Source: Amycolatopsis cihanbeyliensis (GTDB lineage: Bacteria; Actinomycetota; Actinomycetes; Mycobacteriales; Pseudonocardiaceae). From it: 64,000 bases of DNA. The first letter of the stretch is position 1, and each line of letters begins with the position of its first letter. The translations under genes were made by a program, and so were the position numbers. This document shows, piece after piece, positions 27,857 to 37,475 of the stretch. Under the pieces are notes generated by a model. The model had not been told where the DNA came from and did no database searches. It saw nothing but the letters and a program-made list of their open reading frames with translations. The stretch spans positions 1,642,501 through 1,706,500 of the forward strand of contig NZ_VFML01000001.1 in the NCBI RefSeq assembly GCF_006715045.1, written 5' to 3'.

Positions 27857-28594
27857 GTGGACATGCACGAAGGGCAGAACGAAGCCTCTGACCAGCGCAC
27901 TCCGAAGGTCTGCATCATCGGGGCCTCGGGGAAGCTCGGGCGCTACATGGTCCGGCACGCGTTGGACCGGGGCTACGAGGTCGTGGCCGTGTGCCGCGAG
28001 AAGAGCGTCGGGAAGCTGGAAGAACTCGCGAGCCGTATCACCATCCTTCCAGGGCGGACGGACGATCGGGCGGTGGTCCGGCGCGCCGTCGCGGGCTGCG
28101 ACGGGGTGCTGACAGTGCTGGTCCCCTGGGGGGTCCGCGGGTACTCGACCGGGACGGCCCAGGCGGTGCTCGACCACGCACCCGCGGACGCGCGTCTGGT
28201 GTTCTCCTGCGGCTGGCACATCGCTCGCGACAGCCAGGACGTGTACTCGCTCAGGTTTCGAGCGTTCGCCAGGGTCTTCGGCGCGGTGGCCCGCCTTGCC
28301 CGCGTGGTGGATGTCCACGACCAGGAGGAGGCATGCCGCCGGGTGTTCGCCAGCCACACGCGCTGGACCGTCGTGCGCGGCAGCGACCTCGAAGAGGGCG
28401 AAAGCCAGGGACTGCCGGTATGGAGCAGGCACGTCGGTGACCCGATCCTCGCGAGCAACATCACCCGGCGGATCGATTTCGCGCTGTTCATGGTGGAGGC
28501 GCTCGTCGACGACGCGCTGGTCCACGAGGCTCCCGCCATCGTCGGCTGCCGGACACCCTCCGCGCTGAACGCGAGCACCGTCCGAGAAACGTGA
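27857..28594 (+). CDS. NAD(P)-binding (NmrA/atypical SDR-like) protein
   Basis: This 245-aa protein has a Rossmann start VCIIGASGKLGRYMVRHALD and VVAVCREKSV, then LPGRTDDRAVVRRAVAGCDG and RWTVVRGSDLEEGESQG, as in NmrA-like and atypical SDR proteins. No classical Tyr-Lys catalytic pair is evident, so it may be a redox sensor or reductase. It starts at GTG 27857, or at ATG 27863, behind an AGGAAAGGG site. It is controlled with the divergent TetR gene through the twin operators. Confidence 0.75.
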   Translation: MDMHEGQNEASDQRTPKVCIIGASGKLGRYMVRHALDRGYEVVAVCREKSVGKLEELASRITILPGRTDDRAVVRRAVAGCDGVLTVLVPWGVRGYSTGTAQAVLDHAPADARLVFSCGWHIARDSQDVYSLRFRAFARVFGAVARLARVVDVHDQEEACRRVFASHTRWTVVRGSDLEEGESQGLPVWSRHVGDPILASNITRRIDFALFMVEALVDDALVHEAPAIVGCRTPSALNASTVRET

Positions 28595-28655
28595 ACCTCG
28601 GGCCGCCCCGGGGAACCTCGCTCGCGGCACCTCGACCGCATCCGCCGCGTCCATG

Positions 28656-29858
28656 TCATCCCGCCTTCGCCAAGCCACGCCCCGGCACGACGGTAATGAT
28701 CACCTTGTGTACCAACCATTCCAGCGGACCGCGACGCAGCCAACGCCGCCACAGCACGGACGTCACGAGCATCACGGCGACCACCGCGAGGAAGTACACG
28801 AACGAGTACGACTCCGGGTTACCGATGGCGCTCTGATAGAGGAAATGCCCCGCGTACCAGGTCATCGCCATCCCGCCGGCCGCCGCGAGCGGCCACAGCG
28901 CGCGCTGCCAGGCCGGCCGATCCATCACCATCAGGAAGGCACCGAGCAGGAACAGCGCCGCGCCGATCATGAACGTGACACCCACCGCGCTGGTCGCGTA
29001 CAGCGAACGCGGCCCCGGCAGCGCCAGCAGCGCCTGCCACGGTATCGCCGGCAGCCGCGTCGCGTCGATGGCGTCCGCGGCCCCGAACGGGTGGAGCGCG
29101 AGCCACGACACCGTGCTCGCCGCGATCGCGGTCCCCAGACCGATGATCATCATACGCAGCCGCACGGTGTGGCTGTGCAGATCGAGCCTGCCGATCGCCA
29201 GACCGGCCAGCACCAGTGGAATTCCGTAGATGGTCTGGAAACCACCGCCGGTGAACACCAGGCTGAACAGGTAGTCGCCCCACTGTGCCGGATGCGTCAG
29301 CACCGCGAGCCCGGTCGGGATCTCCGCCATCATCCAGTCGGTGCGGGTGTTCATCACCCAGACGGGATACAGCGTTGCCAGCGGCACGGCGAGCGCGGAG
29401 AGGGCGAACAGCGTGCGCGGCCGCAGCCGGGTGAAGGGCAGGAGGAACAGGAGCAGCACCGCGTAGAACGCGAGCACCGAGTCGCCGAACTCGTCGATGC
29501 ACAGGCTGATCAGGAACAGCGCCACCGCGCGCACCACGACCCGCAGGCACGCCGTGGTCATCCGCCGCCCGGAGTAGGGCCGCGACCCGCCGGTCATCAG
29601 CGCGACCGACACCCCGGCGAGCAGCACGAAGAGGCTCATCGCACGGGATGATGTCTCGGTGTCCAGCCAGTGCAGGAATCCCGGTGCCTGCGCACGCGGA
29701 CCGGCGTGCAGCCAGCCGGTCATCCCGAAGTGCATCACGAACACGCCAATGATCGCCAGCGCACGAACCACGTCGACGCCGAGCAGGCGTCCCTTCGGTA
29801 CCCGGTGCGAGTCCGGACCGGCTTCCACAGCGGCCGGAACAGTGTCAGATGAGGCCAT
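28656..29858 (-). CDS. polytopic membrane protein, DUF418/heparan-alpha-glucosaminide acetyltransferase-like
   Basis: This 400-aa protein has about ten transmembrane helices. The start RLLGVDVVRALAIIGVFVMH, with the R-x-D-x-x-R-A-L-A pattern and following His, matches YeiB/HGSNAT-like membrane acyltransferases. SRAMSLFVLLAGVSVALMTG and MTWYAGHFLYQSAIG are further conserved-looking segments. Members may transfer acyl groups across the membrane; the substrate is unknown. It stands alone, converging with the NAD(P)-binding gene. Confidence 0.75.
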   Translation of the reverse strand: MASSDTVPAAVEAGPDSHRVPKGRLLGVDVVRALAIIGVFVMHFGMTGWLHAGPRAQAPGFLHWLDTETSSRAMSLFVLLAGVSVALMTGGSRPYSGRRMTTACLRVVVRAVALFLISLCIDEFGDSVLAFYAVLLLFLLPFTRLRPRTLFALSALAVPLATLYPVWVMNTRTDWMMAEIPTGLAVLTHPAQWGDYLFSLVFTGGGFQTIYGIPLVLAGLAIGRLDLHSHTVRLRMMIIGLGTAIAASTVSWLALHPFGAADAIDATRLPAIPWQALLALPGPRSLYATSAVGVTFMIGAALFLLGAFLMVMDRPAWQRALWPLAAAGGMAMTWYAGHFLYQSAIGNPESYSFVYFLAVVAVMLVTSVLWRRWLRRGPLEWLVHKVIITVVPGRGLAKAG

Positions 29859-29927
29859 GGCCGCGAGATTGCCGACCCGATGTCCGACACGCGTGGACGT
29901 CGTGTCGCAGTTGGGTCGCGGCCGCGC

Positions 29928-30407
29928 TCAGGGTGCCGGGCAAGTCCGCGGTTCGGTCCTGCGGCCGACGGTGAAATTGACCACCACATGAGTCACGCGG
30001 CTGTCGCCGCTCTGCCGCCGCACCCCGAGCGCGGTGCAGGACACCTGGTCGACGCCGCGTGGGCCCAGTTCACTCCTGGCCAGTGGCAGGTCGACCGTGA
30101 TGGTGGTGTTCGCGATCGTCACCTGCGGCCCCAGCGAGTCGACGGTGGGCAGGTCCGAGTGCAGGCCTTCGCGGTTCTGGTCGCCCACCCGCAGCAGCAG
30201 GTCCACCGCGTTGGTGACCTCGCCCAGCCGCTCGCTGGGCGTGACGCTCGGCACCAGATTTCCCCGCGCGTCAACGAAGTACAGCGTCGGGCCGGGCGCG
30301 ACGCCGGTCGGTGCGTCCCCGCCGTCGAGCGGCCCGGTCGGTTCGATCCCGCACCCGGTGAGCATCAACCCTGCCGCGAGCATCGCGGGCACTCGCCGCC
30401 GGATCAC
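29928..30407 (-). CDS. GerMN-domain lipoprotein
   Basis: This 159-aa protein has a lipoprotein signal AMLAAGLMLTGCGIEP (Cys about 19) and a GerMN-like beta-rich domain (PTLYFVDARGNLVPSVTPSE, ITVDLPLARSELGPRGVDQV). It is the last gene of a response regulator-kinase-lipoprotein operon with four-base overlaps. By analogy with LpqB- and CseA-type lipoproteins it probably modulates the kinase at the outer face of the membrane. Confidence 0.8.
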   Translation of the reverse strand: MIRRRVPAMLAAGLMLTGCGIEPTGPLDGGDAPTGVAPGPTLYFVDARGNLVPSVTPSERLGEVTNAVDLLLRVGDQNREGLHSDLPTVDSLGPQVTIANTTITVDLPLARSELGPRGVDQVSCTALGVRRQSGDSRVTHVVVNFTVGRRTEPRTCPAP

Positions 30408-31819
30408 GGGTCCTCCTCAGGAAACCTCGGCAGGCGGACGACGAACCTCGCGCCGGCGCCCGGCTCGTTGCCCGCGTCGATGTCGCCGCCGTGCAGGCGA
30501 GCGTTCTCGACCGCGATCGCAAGACCCAACCCACTGCCCTCGGACCGCGTCCGCGCGATGTCGGCCTTGTAGAACCGCGCGAACACGCGTTCCGCCCCGC
30601 CCTCCGGCAGGCCCGGTCCGTGATCGACCACGACCACCTCGACCTCCCGCTCGTCGGCACGCAACCGCACCCGCACCGGCGGCCGACCGTGCCGCAGCGC
30701 GTTCCCGACCAGGTTCGCGACCAGCACGTCCAGCCGTCGCCGGTCGAGGACCGCACCGATCTCCTCCGGAGCGTCCAGCTCGACCCGCTCACCCCAGCCC
30801 CGCGCACGGAGGCAGTCCTCGACGGCCCCGCCCACATCGACGTCCTCCAGCCGCAGTGTCGCCGCGCCCGCGTCGAACCGGGACACCTCGATCAGGTCCT
30901 CGACCAGCCGGGTGAGCTTGCGGGTCTCCTCCACCGCGAGCAGCGTCGAGTCCCGAGCGTCCCGGCGCATCTGCCCCGCCTCGGCCTCCAGCACCTCGGC
31001 CACCGCGGTCAACGTGGTCAGCGGCGTGCGCAGCTCGTGTGAGACGTCGGCGACGAACCGCCTGGCGTCGGTCTCCATCCGGCGAAGCTCGGCCACCGAC
31101 GCCTGGAGCTCGGCCGCCATGTGGTTGAACGTGCCCGACAGCTCGGCGAGCTCGTCGGAACCCCGCACCCGCAACCGTACGTCCAGGTCGCCGCGGGCAA
31201 AGCGCCGTGCGGTGCCGCGCAGCTCCCGCACCGGGCGGAGCACCCGGCGGGCGGCGAGCAGCGCCAGCACGATCGCCAGCGGTAAGGCGAGCGCGCTCGT
31301 CCGTACCGCCGCCTGCGCCGACGCGTCGATCTGCTGCTGGGTCGGCATGAGGTCACGGACCGCGTAGACCTCGATACCCGACGGCCTTCTCTCCCCGTCC
31401 ACAGTGGTTTTCACTACCGGGGTACCGACCAGCAGCTTCGGCCCGCTCGCCGGGGTGACCCGCTGGAGGACCAGCGCGTTTCGCTCGCGGACAGCCGCGC
31501 GCAGGGTGCCGGTCAGGAGTCCCAGGTCCGCTCCTTCCGCTGACGTCAACCGACCGTAGGTCACCAGGGCGGGCCCGCCGACCGCGGACCGCAGCCGGTC
31601 CAGTGCCTCCTGGTCAGGTGGGTACGTCAGGTCGATGGCGACGGAACCCACCCGGCGCTGGACGTCCTCGGTGGTCCGTTGCTGCGCCTCGGAGACCAGC
31701 GAACCGCGGGCGGAGCCGTAGCTCGCCCACGCCGCCGCGACCGCACCGACCACGGTGACCAGCACGAACGCCAGCAGCAGCCGGACCCGCAGGCCGGTGA
31801 GCCACCGCGGCATGCTCAC
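30404..31819 (-). CDS. membrane sensor histidine kinase
   Basis: This 471-aa kinase has helix 1 at about residues 10-32 (LLLAFVLVTVVGAVAAAWAS), an extracellular domain of about 140 residues, helix 2 (TSALALPLAIVLALLAARRV), HAMP, then HisKA with FVADVSHELRTPLTTLTAVA (His phosphorylated) and HATPase with NLVGNALRHG, DHGPGLPEGG and GSGLGLAIAVENA. The start overlaps the response-regulator stop by four bases. It resembles CseC-type envelope-stress kinases; the stimulus is unknown. Confidence 0.9.
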   Translation of the reverse strand: MSMPRWLTGLRVRLLLAFVLVTVVGAVAAAWASYGSARGSLVSEAQQRTTEDVQRRVGSVAIDLTYPPDQEALDRLRSAVGGPALVTYGRLTSAEGADLGLLTGTLRAAVRERNALVLQRVTPASGPKLLVGTPVVKTTVDGERRPSGIEVYAVRDLMPTQQQIDASAQAAVRTSALALPLAIVLALLAARRVLRPVRELRGTARRFARGDLDVRLRVRGSDELAELSGTFNHMAAELQASVAELRRMETDARRFVADVSHELRTPLTTLTAVAEVLEAEAGQMRRDARDSTLLAVEETRKLTRLVEDLIEVSRFDAGAATLRLEDVDVGGAVEDCLRARGWGERVELDAPEEIGAVLDRRRLDVLVANLVGNALRHGRPPVRVRLRADEREVEVVVVDHGPGLPEGGAERVFARFYKADIARTRSEGSGLGLAIAVENARLHGGDIDAGNEPGAGARFVVRLPRFPEEDP

Positions 31820-32490
31820 ACCGGTCCGAACCGGTAGCCGAAGCCACGCACGGTCTGCACGAACACCGGCGACGTGGGGTCACTCTCGATCTTCGCCCGC
31901 AGGCGCTGCACACAGTTGTCCACCAGTCGCGAGTCGCCGAGATAGTCGTGCTCCCACACCGACTGCAGCAGTTGCCGGCGGCTGAGCACCTGGCCGGGTG
32001 AGCGGGACAGTTCCAGCAGCACGCGCAGTTCCGTCGGGGTCAGCGACACCGGATCGCCGTCCTTGGTCACGGTCATGCCGCTGCGATCGATCGTGAGCCC
32101 GGCGTGGGTCTCGGTGCGCCGCGGTTCCGGAGCGCCGCGACGCAGCACCGCCCTGATCCGCGCGTCGAGCACGCGGGGCAGCACGGGCTTGACCACGTAG
32201 TCGTCCGCGCCCGCTTCCAGGCCGCCGACCACGTCGAAGTCGTCTCCCTTGGCGGTCAGCATGATGATCGGCACATGCGAGTCGGCCCGGAGCCGTCGGC
32301 ACACCTCGAACCCGTCGATACCGGGCAGCATGAGATCGAGTACGACGACCTCCGGCCGCGCGTCACGCGACTGTCTCAGGCCCTCCTCGCCCGTCTCCGC
32401 GCTGCGTACCTGGTGCCCGTGCCTGCCAAGCGCCATGCCGAGGCCACGGCGAATGGACGGGTCGTCCTCGATCAGCAGAACCTGTGCCAC
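31816..32490 (-). CDS. OmpR/PhoB-family response regulator
   Basis: This 224-aa protein has receiver VLLIEDDPSIRRGLGMALGR, phosphoacceptor Asp in VVVLDLMLPGIDGFEVC and Lys in DDYVVKPV. The winged helix follows, SLTPTELRVLLELSRSPGQV, ending in DNCVQRLRAKIESDP and VRGFGYRFGPV. It is first gene of the three-gene operon and divergent from the polysaccharide deacetylase gene, which it may regulate. Confidence 0.92.
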   Translation of the reverse strand: MAQVLLIEDDPSIRRGLGMALGRHGHQVRSAETGEEGLRQSRDARPEVVVLDLMLPGIDGFEVCRRLRADSHVPIIMLTAKGDDFDVVGGLEAGADDYVVKPVLPRVLDARIRAVLRRGAPEPRRTETHAGLTIDRSGMTVTKDGDPVSLTPTELRVLLELSRSPGQVLSRRQLLQSVWEHDYLGDSRLVDNCVQRLRAKIESDPTSPVFVQTVRGFGYRFGPV

Positions 32491-32604
32491 GCAATCGATT
32501 ATCGGGGCAGGTCAGCGCGGGCGCTCGGGGACGGGGGCGTTCTGCGACAGGATCAGGACATCGCGAGGACCGCCCACCGACATCACGCGCGCAGGGTCGA
32601 GGGC

Positions 32605-33264
32605 ATGGCTACCCCCGCGCATCGCTTGCCCGCCCTCCTGGGCGCGCTGATCATCGGCCTGCTCGCGGTGACCGGTTGTACCGCGGTCGCGTCCTCGAGC
32701 CACCAGGGCAAGGAGCTGTACCTGACCTTCGACGACGGCCCCGGCACCGATACCGGGCACATCCTCGATGTGCTCGAGGAGAACGACGCCAGGGCGGTGT
32801 TCTTCGCCGTCGGCAGGAACCTCGACTCCCACCGCGACCTGGCCCGCCGTGCGATCTCCGAGGGCCACATCCTCGCCAACCACACATGGGATCACCAGAC
32901 ACTGACCACGCTGGACCCGGCGGGGTTGGACGCCGAACTCGACAAGGCCACCGCCGAGTTGCACCAGGTCGGATCCACCAGCCCCTGTGTCCGCCCGCCC
33001 TCCGGCGCCACGAACGAGGTGGTCGACACGCGTTTCCAGGAGAAGGGCATGCGCCGCGTGCTGTGGAACGTGGACACGGAAGACTGGCGCGAACCGGGCG
33101 CCTCCGTGATCGCGCGACGGCTCGTCGACCGCGCCACGCCCGGCGCTGTGATCCTGATGCACGATGGCGGTGGCGACCGTTCGGAGACCGTGCAGGCGTT
33201 GCGCGAGGCACTACCGGAACTCGCCGCGCGCGGCTACACCTTCAGCACCGTGCCGGGCTGCTGA
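32605..33264 (+). CDS. lipoprotein polysaccharide deacetylase (NodB domain)
   Basis: This 219-aa protein has a lipobox LLAVTGCTAVAS (Cys about 24). The CE4/NodB motifs are complete: motif 1 LYLTFDDGPGTDT with the Asp pair, motif 2 HILANHTWDHQTLTTL (His-x4-His), motif 3 VRPPSGATNE, motif 4 VLWNVDTEDWREPG and motif 5 VILMHDGGG. It should deacetylate GlcNAc in peptidoglycan or a surface glycan and so confer lysozyme resistance. It is next to a divergent envelope-type two-component system. ATG 32605 was chosen because it gives a proper signal peptide. Confidence 0.9.
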   Translation: MATPAHRLPALLGALIIGLLAVTGCTAVASSSHQGKELYLTFDDGPGTDTGHILDVLEENDARAVFFAVGRNLDSHRDLARRAISEGHILANHTWDHQTLTTLDPAGLDAELDKATAELHQVGSTSPCVRPPSGATNEVVDTRFQEKGMRRVLWNVDTEDWREPGASVIARRLVDRATPGAVILMHDGGGDRSETVQALREALPELAARGYTFSTVPGC

Positions 33265-33382
33265 CACCCGGTGCCCCCGCCGCGGTGCGCCGATACCGGA
33301 CACTGACGATCAAGACAGCGGGCTGGCCGAGGGGTACCCTCCCCCACCAGCAGTCCGGCACGCCGAGAAAGGAGCGTCTCCC

Positions 33383-34396
33383 GTGCGCGACCACCATGTC
33401 TACGACCTCGGCGACTTCACCCTGCAGGGTGGCCTCACCCTGCGCGACGCCAAGCTTGCCTACCAGACCTACGGCACCCTCAACGCCGGGCGGGACAACG
33501 CGATCGTGTATCCCACCTGGTACTCCGGCCGGCACTGGGAGAACGAGTGGCTGATCGGGCCCGGCATGGCGCTCGACCCCGACAAGTACTTCATCATCGT
33601 GCCGAACATGTTCGGCAACGGGCTGTCCAGCTCACCCAGCAACACCCCACCACCGTGGGACCGTGCCCGGTTCCCCAACGTCACCATGTACGACAACGTC
33701 CGGGCTCAGCACCGGCTGGTCACCGAGCACTTCGGTATCGAGCGGCTGCCGCTGGTCACCGGCTGGTCGATGGGCGCGGGCCAGACCTACCAGTGGGCCG
33801 TGGCCTACCCCGACATGGTCGAACGGATCGCACCGTTCTGCGGCTCCACGGTCACCAGCGAGCACAACAAGGTCTTCCTCGACAGCGTGCGGGCCGCGCT
33901 CACCGCCGACGACGCCTGGCAGGGCGGCTGGTACGAAACCCAACCGACCAAGGGACTGCGCGCGGCGGCCCGAGTCTACGCGGGCTGGGGTTTCTCCCAG
34001 GCGTTCTACTGGCACCAGACCTACCGCCAACTGGGCTTCAGCTCGCTCGAGGACTTCGCGGTCGGCTTCTGGGAAGGGTTCTTCCTCGACGACCGGGACG
34101 CAAACAACCTGCTCACGATGCTCTGGACCTGGCACAACGCCGACGTCGGCAAGACACCCGGTTTCGAAGGCGACACCGAGCGGGCGCTGCGCTCGATCAC
34201 CGCGAACGCGATGGTGTTGCCCGCCGAGAAGGACCTCTACTTCCCGCCGGAGGACGAGGAGTGGGCGTGCGCGTTCATCCCGCATGCGGAGTTGAGGGTG
34301 ATCCCGGGAGTCTGGGGACACTTCGCGGGCGGCGGTGCCAACCCCACCGACACCGCGTTCATCGACAACGCGCTGAAGGATCTGCTCACCCGCTGA
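33383..34396 (+). CDS. MetX-like alpha/beta-hydrolase fold protein
   Basis: This 337-aa protein starts at a GTG after GAAAGGAG. The layout follows homoserine O-acetyltransferase-like proteins: DAKLAYQTYGTLNAGRDNAI, the oxyanion region YSGRHWENEWLIGPG, nucleophile elbow VTGWSMGAGQTYQWA, acid VLPAEKDLYFPP and His GVWGHFAGG. True MetX enzymes carry GGSxGGMQ and a longer lid, so this is probably a paralogous hydrolase or acyltransferase. A strong ribosome site and full length argue that it is functional. No methionine genes are adjacent. Confidence 0.8.
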   Translation: MRDHHVYDLGDFTLQGGLTLRDAKLAYQTYGTLNAGRDNAIVYPTWYSGRHWENEWLIGPGMALDPDKYFIIVPNMFGNGLSSSPSNTPPPWDRARFPNVTMYDNVRAQHRLVTEHFGIERLPLVTGWSMGAGQTYQWAVAYPDMVERIAPFCGSTVTSEHNKVFLDSVRAALTADDAWQGGWYETQPTKGLRAAARVYAGWGFSQAFYWHQTYRQLGFSSLEDFAVGFWEGFFLDDRDANNLLTMLWTWHNADVGKTPGFEGDTERALRSITANAMVLPAEKDLYFPPEDEEWACAFIPHAELRVIPGVWGHFAGGGANPTDTAFIDNALKDLLTR

Positions 34397-34684
34397 CCAC
34401 ACCGTCCCGCCACACCTTCCGCCGCGTCGGCTCGAAGGGTCGGGAGCGAGCACGAGCAACGCCAGTGGCGGCCGCGGCAGTCCGGGTGCGCCAGGCGGTT
34501 CTCGCGGCGAAGCAGGGCCCGAGGTGACGGTCGCCCGGCCGGCCATCGACGGCGTCGCCACGATCGAGGAACCGCGCGGGAGGCCGCGGCCGACCTGTCG
34601 ATCAGTGCGGTTCTCGAGCGCGGCACCGCTACCTTCCGGGGTGAACTGCCGTCGTGATCCGGCCCGCGGGGCTTCGCCGTCGCC
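34397..34684. other. non-coding stretch without recognised features
   Basis: A 288-bp gap lies between the MetX-like gene and the DUF3995-like gene. The frames here have the composition of shadows. I see no palindrome or promoter strong enough to annotate. Confidence 0.4.
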
Positions 34685-35170
34685 TTGTCACCGCGCCGTA
34701 CCGTAGCATCCGAGCTGGAAAATACAGTGGTGTATGGAACTGGGCGGGGGATCTTCGTGGTCGTTGTCGGTGCGATGACCGCACTGGTTCTGCTGCTGGT
34801 CGGCGGCCTGCACGAGGTATGGATCTTCGCCGTATGGCCGTTCGCCAGCAGGGCCGACTTCACCCGGGTGGTCGGCGGCGTCGACGAGGACGAGGCGCCG
34901 CCGGCGTGGTCCACCGCCGCCGTCGCCGTGCTGCTGCTGGCCGCGGCGTATCTGGTGGCCGGGCGGGCAGGCATCGTCGGCGAGATCGGGCCACCCTGGC
35001 TCCACACCGTCGGCGCTTGGGGCGTGACCGCCGTGCTGCTGGTGCGCGGAGTCGTCGGGCTCACCGTGTTCTCCCGCAGGCGCGACATCTTCGGCCGGAT
35101 GGACCGGAAGGTGTACTCGCCGCTGTGCGTGGCGCTCGCCACCGGGAGTGCCGTCGTCGCACTCAGCTAG
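34685..35170 (+). CDS. small four-helix membrane protein (DUF3995-like)
   Basis: This is a protein of about 160 aa with four predicted helices: VVVVGAMTALVLLLVGGLHE, then AVAVLLLAAAYLVAGRAG, TVGAWGVTAVLLVRGVVGL and VALATGSAVVAL. The GGLHEVWIFA region after helix 1 and RRDIFGRMDRKVYSPLCVAL before helix 4 are typical of DUF3995. The TTG at 34685 gives the longest form; a GTG around 34757 just before helix 1 is an equally good start. Function is unknown. Confidence 0.7.
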   Translation: MSPRRTVASELENTVVYGTGRGIFVVVVGAMTALVLLLVGGLHEVWIFAVWPFASRADFTRVVGGVDEDEAPPAWSTAAVAVLLLAAAYLVAGRAGIVGEIGPPWLHTVGAWGVTAVLLVRGVVGLTVFSRRRDIFGRMDRKVYSPLCVALATGSAVVALS

Positions 35171-35653
35171 CTGGTGCGGGGCACGACGTCATGCGCCGCG
35201 CCCGCCGAGGCCCCCAGCCGGCCGGTCATCAGGTCCGAAGATCGCGCCTATTTGCACCGGAACGAAAACCATCCCGGATCACCGACAACAAAGGTGACCA
35301 GCCTCACCGTTTTCGGGTTGGCGACAATCGGGTATATCATCGCCCGACCAGGCGCTCTACCAGACCGTCACCAACCGAGGAACCCGCCGAACGTGTTACC
35401 TCGTATTGTTGGCTCGATTGTGGGAAATTGTTGGCCCCTACCCCCGTTCGGGGGTCCGTTCCGGGGCCATTGGGAGTATTTTCCGGTGGGAAGGTAACCA
35501 GTCGCCGTGGATTTCCGTCATCCTTTCCGTACGGCTGCGGCTCGGCGAGCCGGAGTGGGAACGCCGGCGGTACCGAGTTCAGCGAGTCGACGGTGACGTC
35601 CTGTACTCGACGAACCGCGTGGCGAGTCACGGGACTGTGATCTGGGGGATGGC
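35171..35653. promoter_or_regulatory. 483-bp upstream region of the SARP gene
   Basis: No gene is visible. Around 35240-35430 the region is AT-richer than its surroundings and contains GTTGGCGACAATCGGGTATA, in which TATATC could be a -10 element, and TTGTTGGCTCGATTGTGGG. Transcription of the SARP regulator probably starts in this region. The promoter call is weak. Confidence 0.35.
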
Positions 35654-37444
35654 GTGGACGAGATGTTGGAGTTTCGCCTGCTCGGCCCATTGGAGGTGCT
35701 CGCACGGGCGGAACCGGTTCCGATCGGCGGGCTGCGGCAGCGCGTGGTGCTGACGACGCTGCTGCTGAATGCCGGCCGGGTGGTGTCGGTGGACACGCTG
35801 GCCGAGACGGTATGGGGCGCGCGACCCCCTTCTACCAGCCGGACCCAGGTGGCCATCTGCGTGTCGGCGCTCCGGAAGGCGTTCCGGGCGCACGGGGTCC
35901 GGCGGGAGGTGATCGAGACCTCCGCGCCGGGGTACGTGCTGCACCCGGCGGGGCACCGGGTGGACACCCTGATGTTCGAGGAACTGGTGGCCGAGGCGCG
36001 GGCGGAGGCGAGGGAGAACAGGGCCGCGGAGGCGGTGCGCTGCTTCGACTCGGCCCTGGCCCTGCGGCGCGGCCCGGTGCTGTCCAACGTCACCGGGCTG
36101 GCCCTGGAGGAAGCGGCCGAGTTGCTGGAGGAGAGCCTGCTGACCGCGTACGAGGAGCAGGTCGAGCTGCGGTTGGACCTTGGCGAGCACCGCTCGCTGG
36201 TCGGCGGGTTGGCCGCGGCGGTCGAGAAGTACCCGCTGCGGGACCGGCTGCACGGGTCGCTGATGACGGCGCAGTACCGATCCGGCCGGCGGGTCGCGGC
36301 TCTGGAGACGTTCGCGCGCTGCCGCCGCCGTTGGGTCGAGGACCTGGGTCTCGAGCCGAGCGCGCAGCTACGGCGGCTGCACGAGCGCATCCTGCGCGAC
36401 GAGGAGGGCCCGCCCGCGGACCGGCCCCCTGCCCAGCTTCCCGCCGCGACGCAGGCGTTCACCGGGCGAGCCGAGGCGCTGACCGCATTGGACCGGCTGG
36501 CCGACCGGGGCGGGACGGGCGGTACACCACCGCTCGGGCTGATTGTCGGCGGCGTCGGAGTGGGCAAGACCGCGTTGGCGGTGTGGTGGGGGCAGCGCGG
36601 GACCGACCGGTTCCCGGACGGCCAGCTGTTCGTGGATCTGCACGGGCACGATCCGCACCGCGCACCGGCGGATCCGAGTGCCGTACTGGCCCGCCTGCTG
36701 CGCTCGCTCGGGGTGCCCGCCGAGCAGGTGCCACGCCCCGCCGAGCGCCCCGAGCTGTTCCGCACGCTGCTGGCCCGCAAGCGGATGCTGCTGGTGCTGG
36801 ACGACGCCAGGGACGCCACGCAGGTGTGGCCGCTGCTGCCGAACACCGCGAGCTGCCAGGTGCTGGTGACCTCGCGGGACCCGCTGCGCGAGCTGGTGGC
36901 CCGCTGCGGCACCGTGCCGCTGCGGCTGGACAGCCTGCGGCAGGACGAGGCGGTGGCGCTGGTGCGCGGGATCGTCGGCGAGGCCAGGGTGACACGGGAC
37001 CCGGAGGCGGTGGCGCGGCTGGTCGAGCTGTGCGGGCGACTACCGGGGGCGCTGCTGGCGGCGGCCGCGCATCTGGCCAGCAAGCCACACTGGGACGTTG
37101 CCAGGATGGTGCGCGAGCTGTGCCGCCCGCGGCATCGGCTGGCCGGGCTGGGCGGCGCGGGACAGCGGCTGCGGGACGGGCTGGCCGCCAGCGCACGCCG
37201 GCTGGACCCGGCCGCGGCCCACCTGTACCGGGCGCTTGGCGAGTTGCCCACCCCGGAGCTGACCTGCTGGACGGCGGAGACCCTGCTGAGCTGCCCGGCT
37301 CCGGATGCCGACGACGTACTCGAGCGGCTGGTCGACGCGCATCTGCTGGAGCCCGCCGGCTCCGACGCCGACGGCGGGACCCGGTACCGGCTGCCCAGCC
37401 TGCCCCATGCCTTCGCGGCGGAACTGGCCACCGCCGGTCCATGA
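35654..37444 (+). CDS. SARP-family pathway activator with NB-ARC domain (NocR-like)
   Basis: This 596-aa protein has an OmpR-like winged helix at about residues 1-95 (LEFRLLGPLEVLARAEPVPI, LRQRVVLTTLLLNAGRVVSV), a bacterial transcriptional activation domain at about 100-245 (VDTLMFEELVAEAR, RDRLHGSLMTAQYRSGRRVA) and an NB-ARC/STAND ATPase with P-loop VGGVGVGKTALAVWWG and MLLVLDDARDA. No TPR domain follows, so it is shorter than AfsR. NocR of nocardicin biosynthesis is a SARP. This gene is followed after 31 bp by the P450 and probably activates the NRPS promoter through the direct repeats near 49.57 kb. A GTG start at 35654 and ATG at 35663 are both possible. Confidence 0.88.
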   Translation: MDEMLEFRLLGPLEVLARAEPVPIGGLRQRVVLTTLLLNAGRVVSVDTLAETVWGARPPSTSRTQVAICVSALRKAFRAHGVRREVIETSAPGYVLHPAGHRVDTLMFEELVAEARAEARENRAAEAVRCFDSALALRRGPVLSNVTGLALEEAAELLEESLLTAYEEQVELRLDLGEHRSLVGGLAAAVEKYPLRDRLHGSLMTAQYRSGRRVAALETFARCRRRWVEDLGLEPSAQLRRLHERILRDEEGPPADRPPAQLPAATQAFTGRAEALTALDRLADRGGTGGTPPLGLIVGGVGVGKTALAVWWGQRGTDRFPDGQLFVDLHGHDPHRAPADPSAVLARLLRSLGVPAEQVPRPAERPELFRTLLARKRMLLVLDDARDATQVWPLLPNTASCQVLVTSRDPLRELVARCGTVPLRLDSLRQDEAVALVRGIVGEARVTRDPEAVARLVELCGRLPGALLAAAAHLASKPHWDVARMVRELCRPRHRLAGLGGAGQRLRDGLAASARRLDPAAAHLYRALGELPTPELTCWTAETLLSCPAPDADDVLERLVDAHLLEPAGSDADGGTRYRLPSLPHAFAAELATAGP

Positions 37445-37475
37445 CCCACACCGGCTCGACGGGAGAGGAAACCCA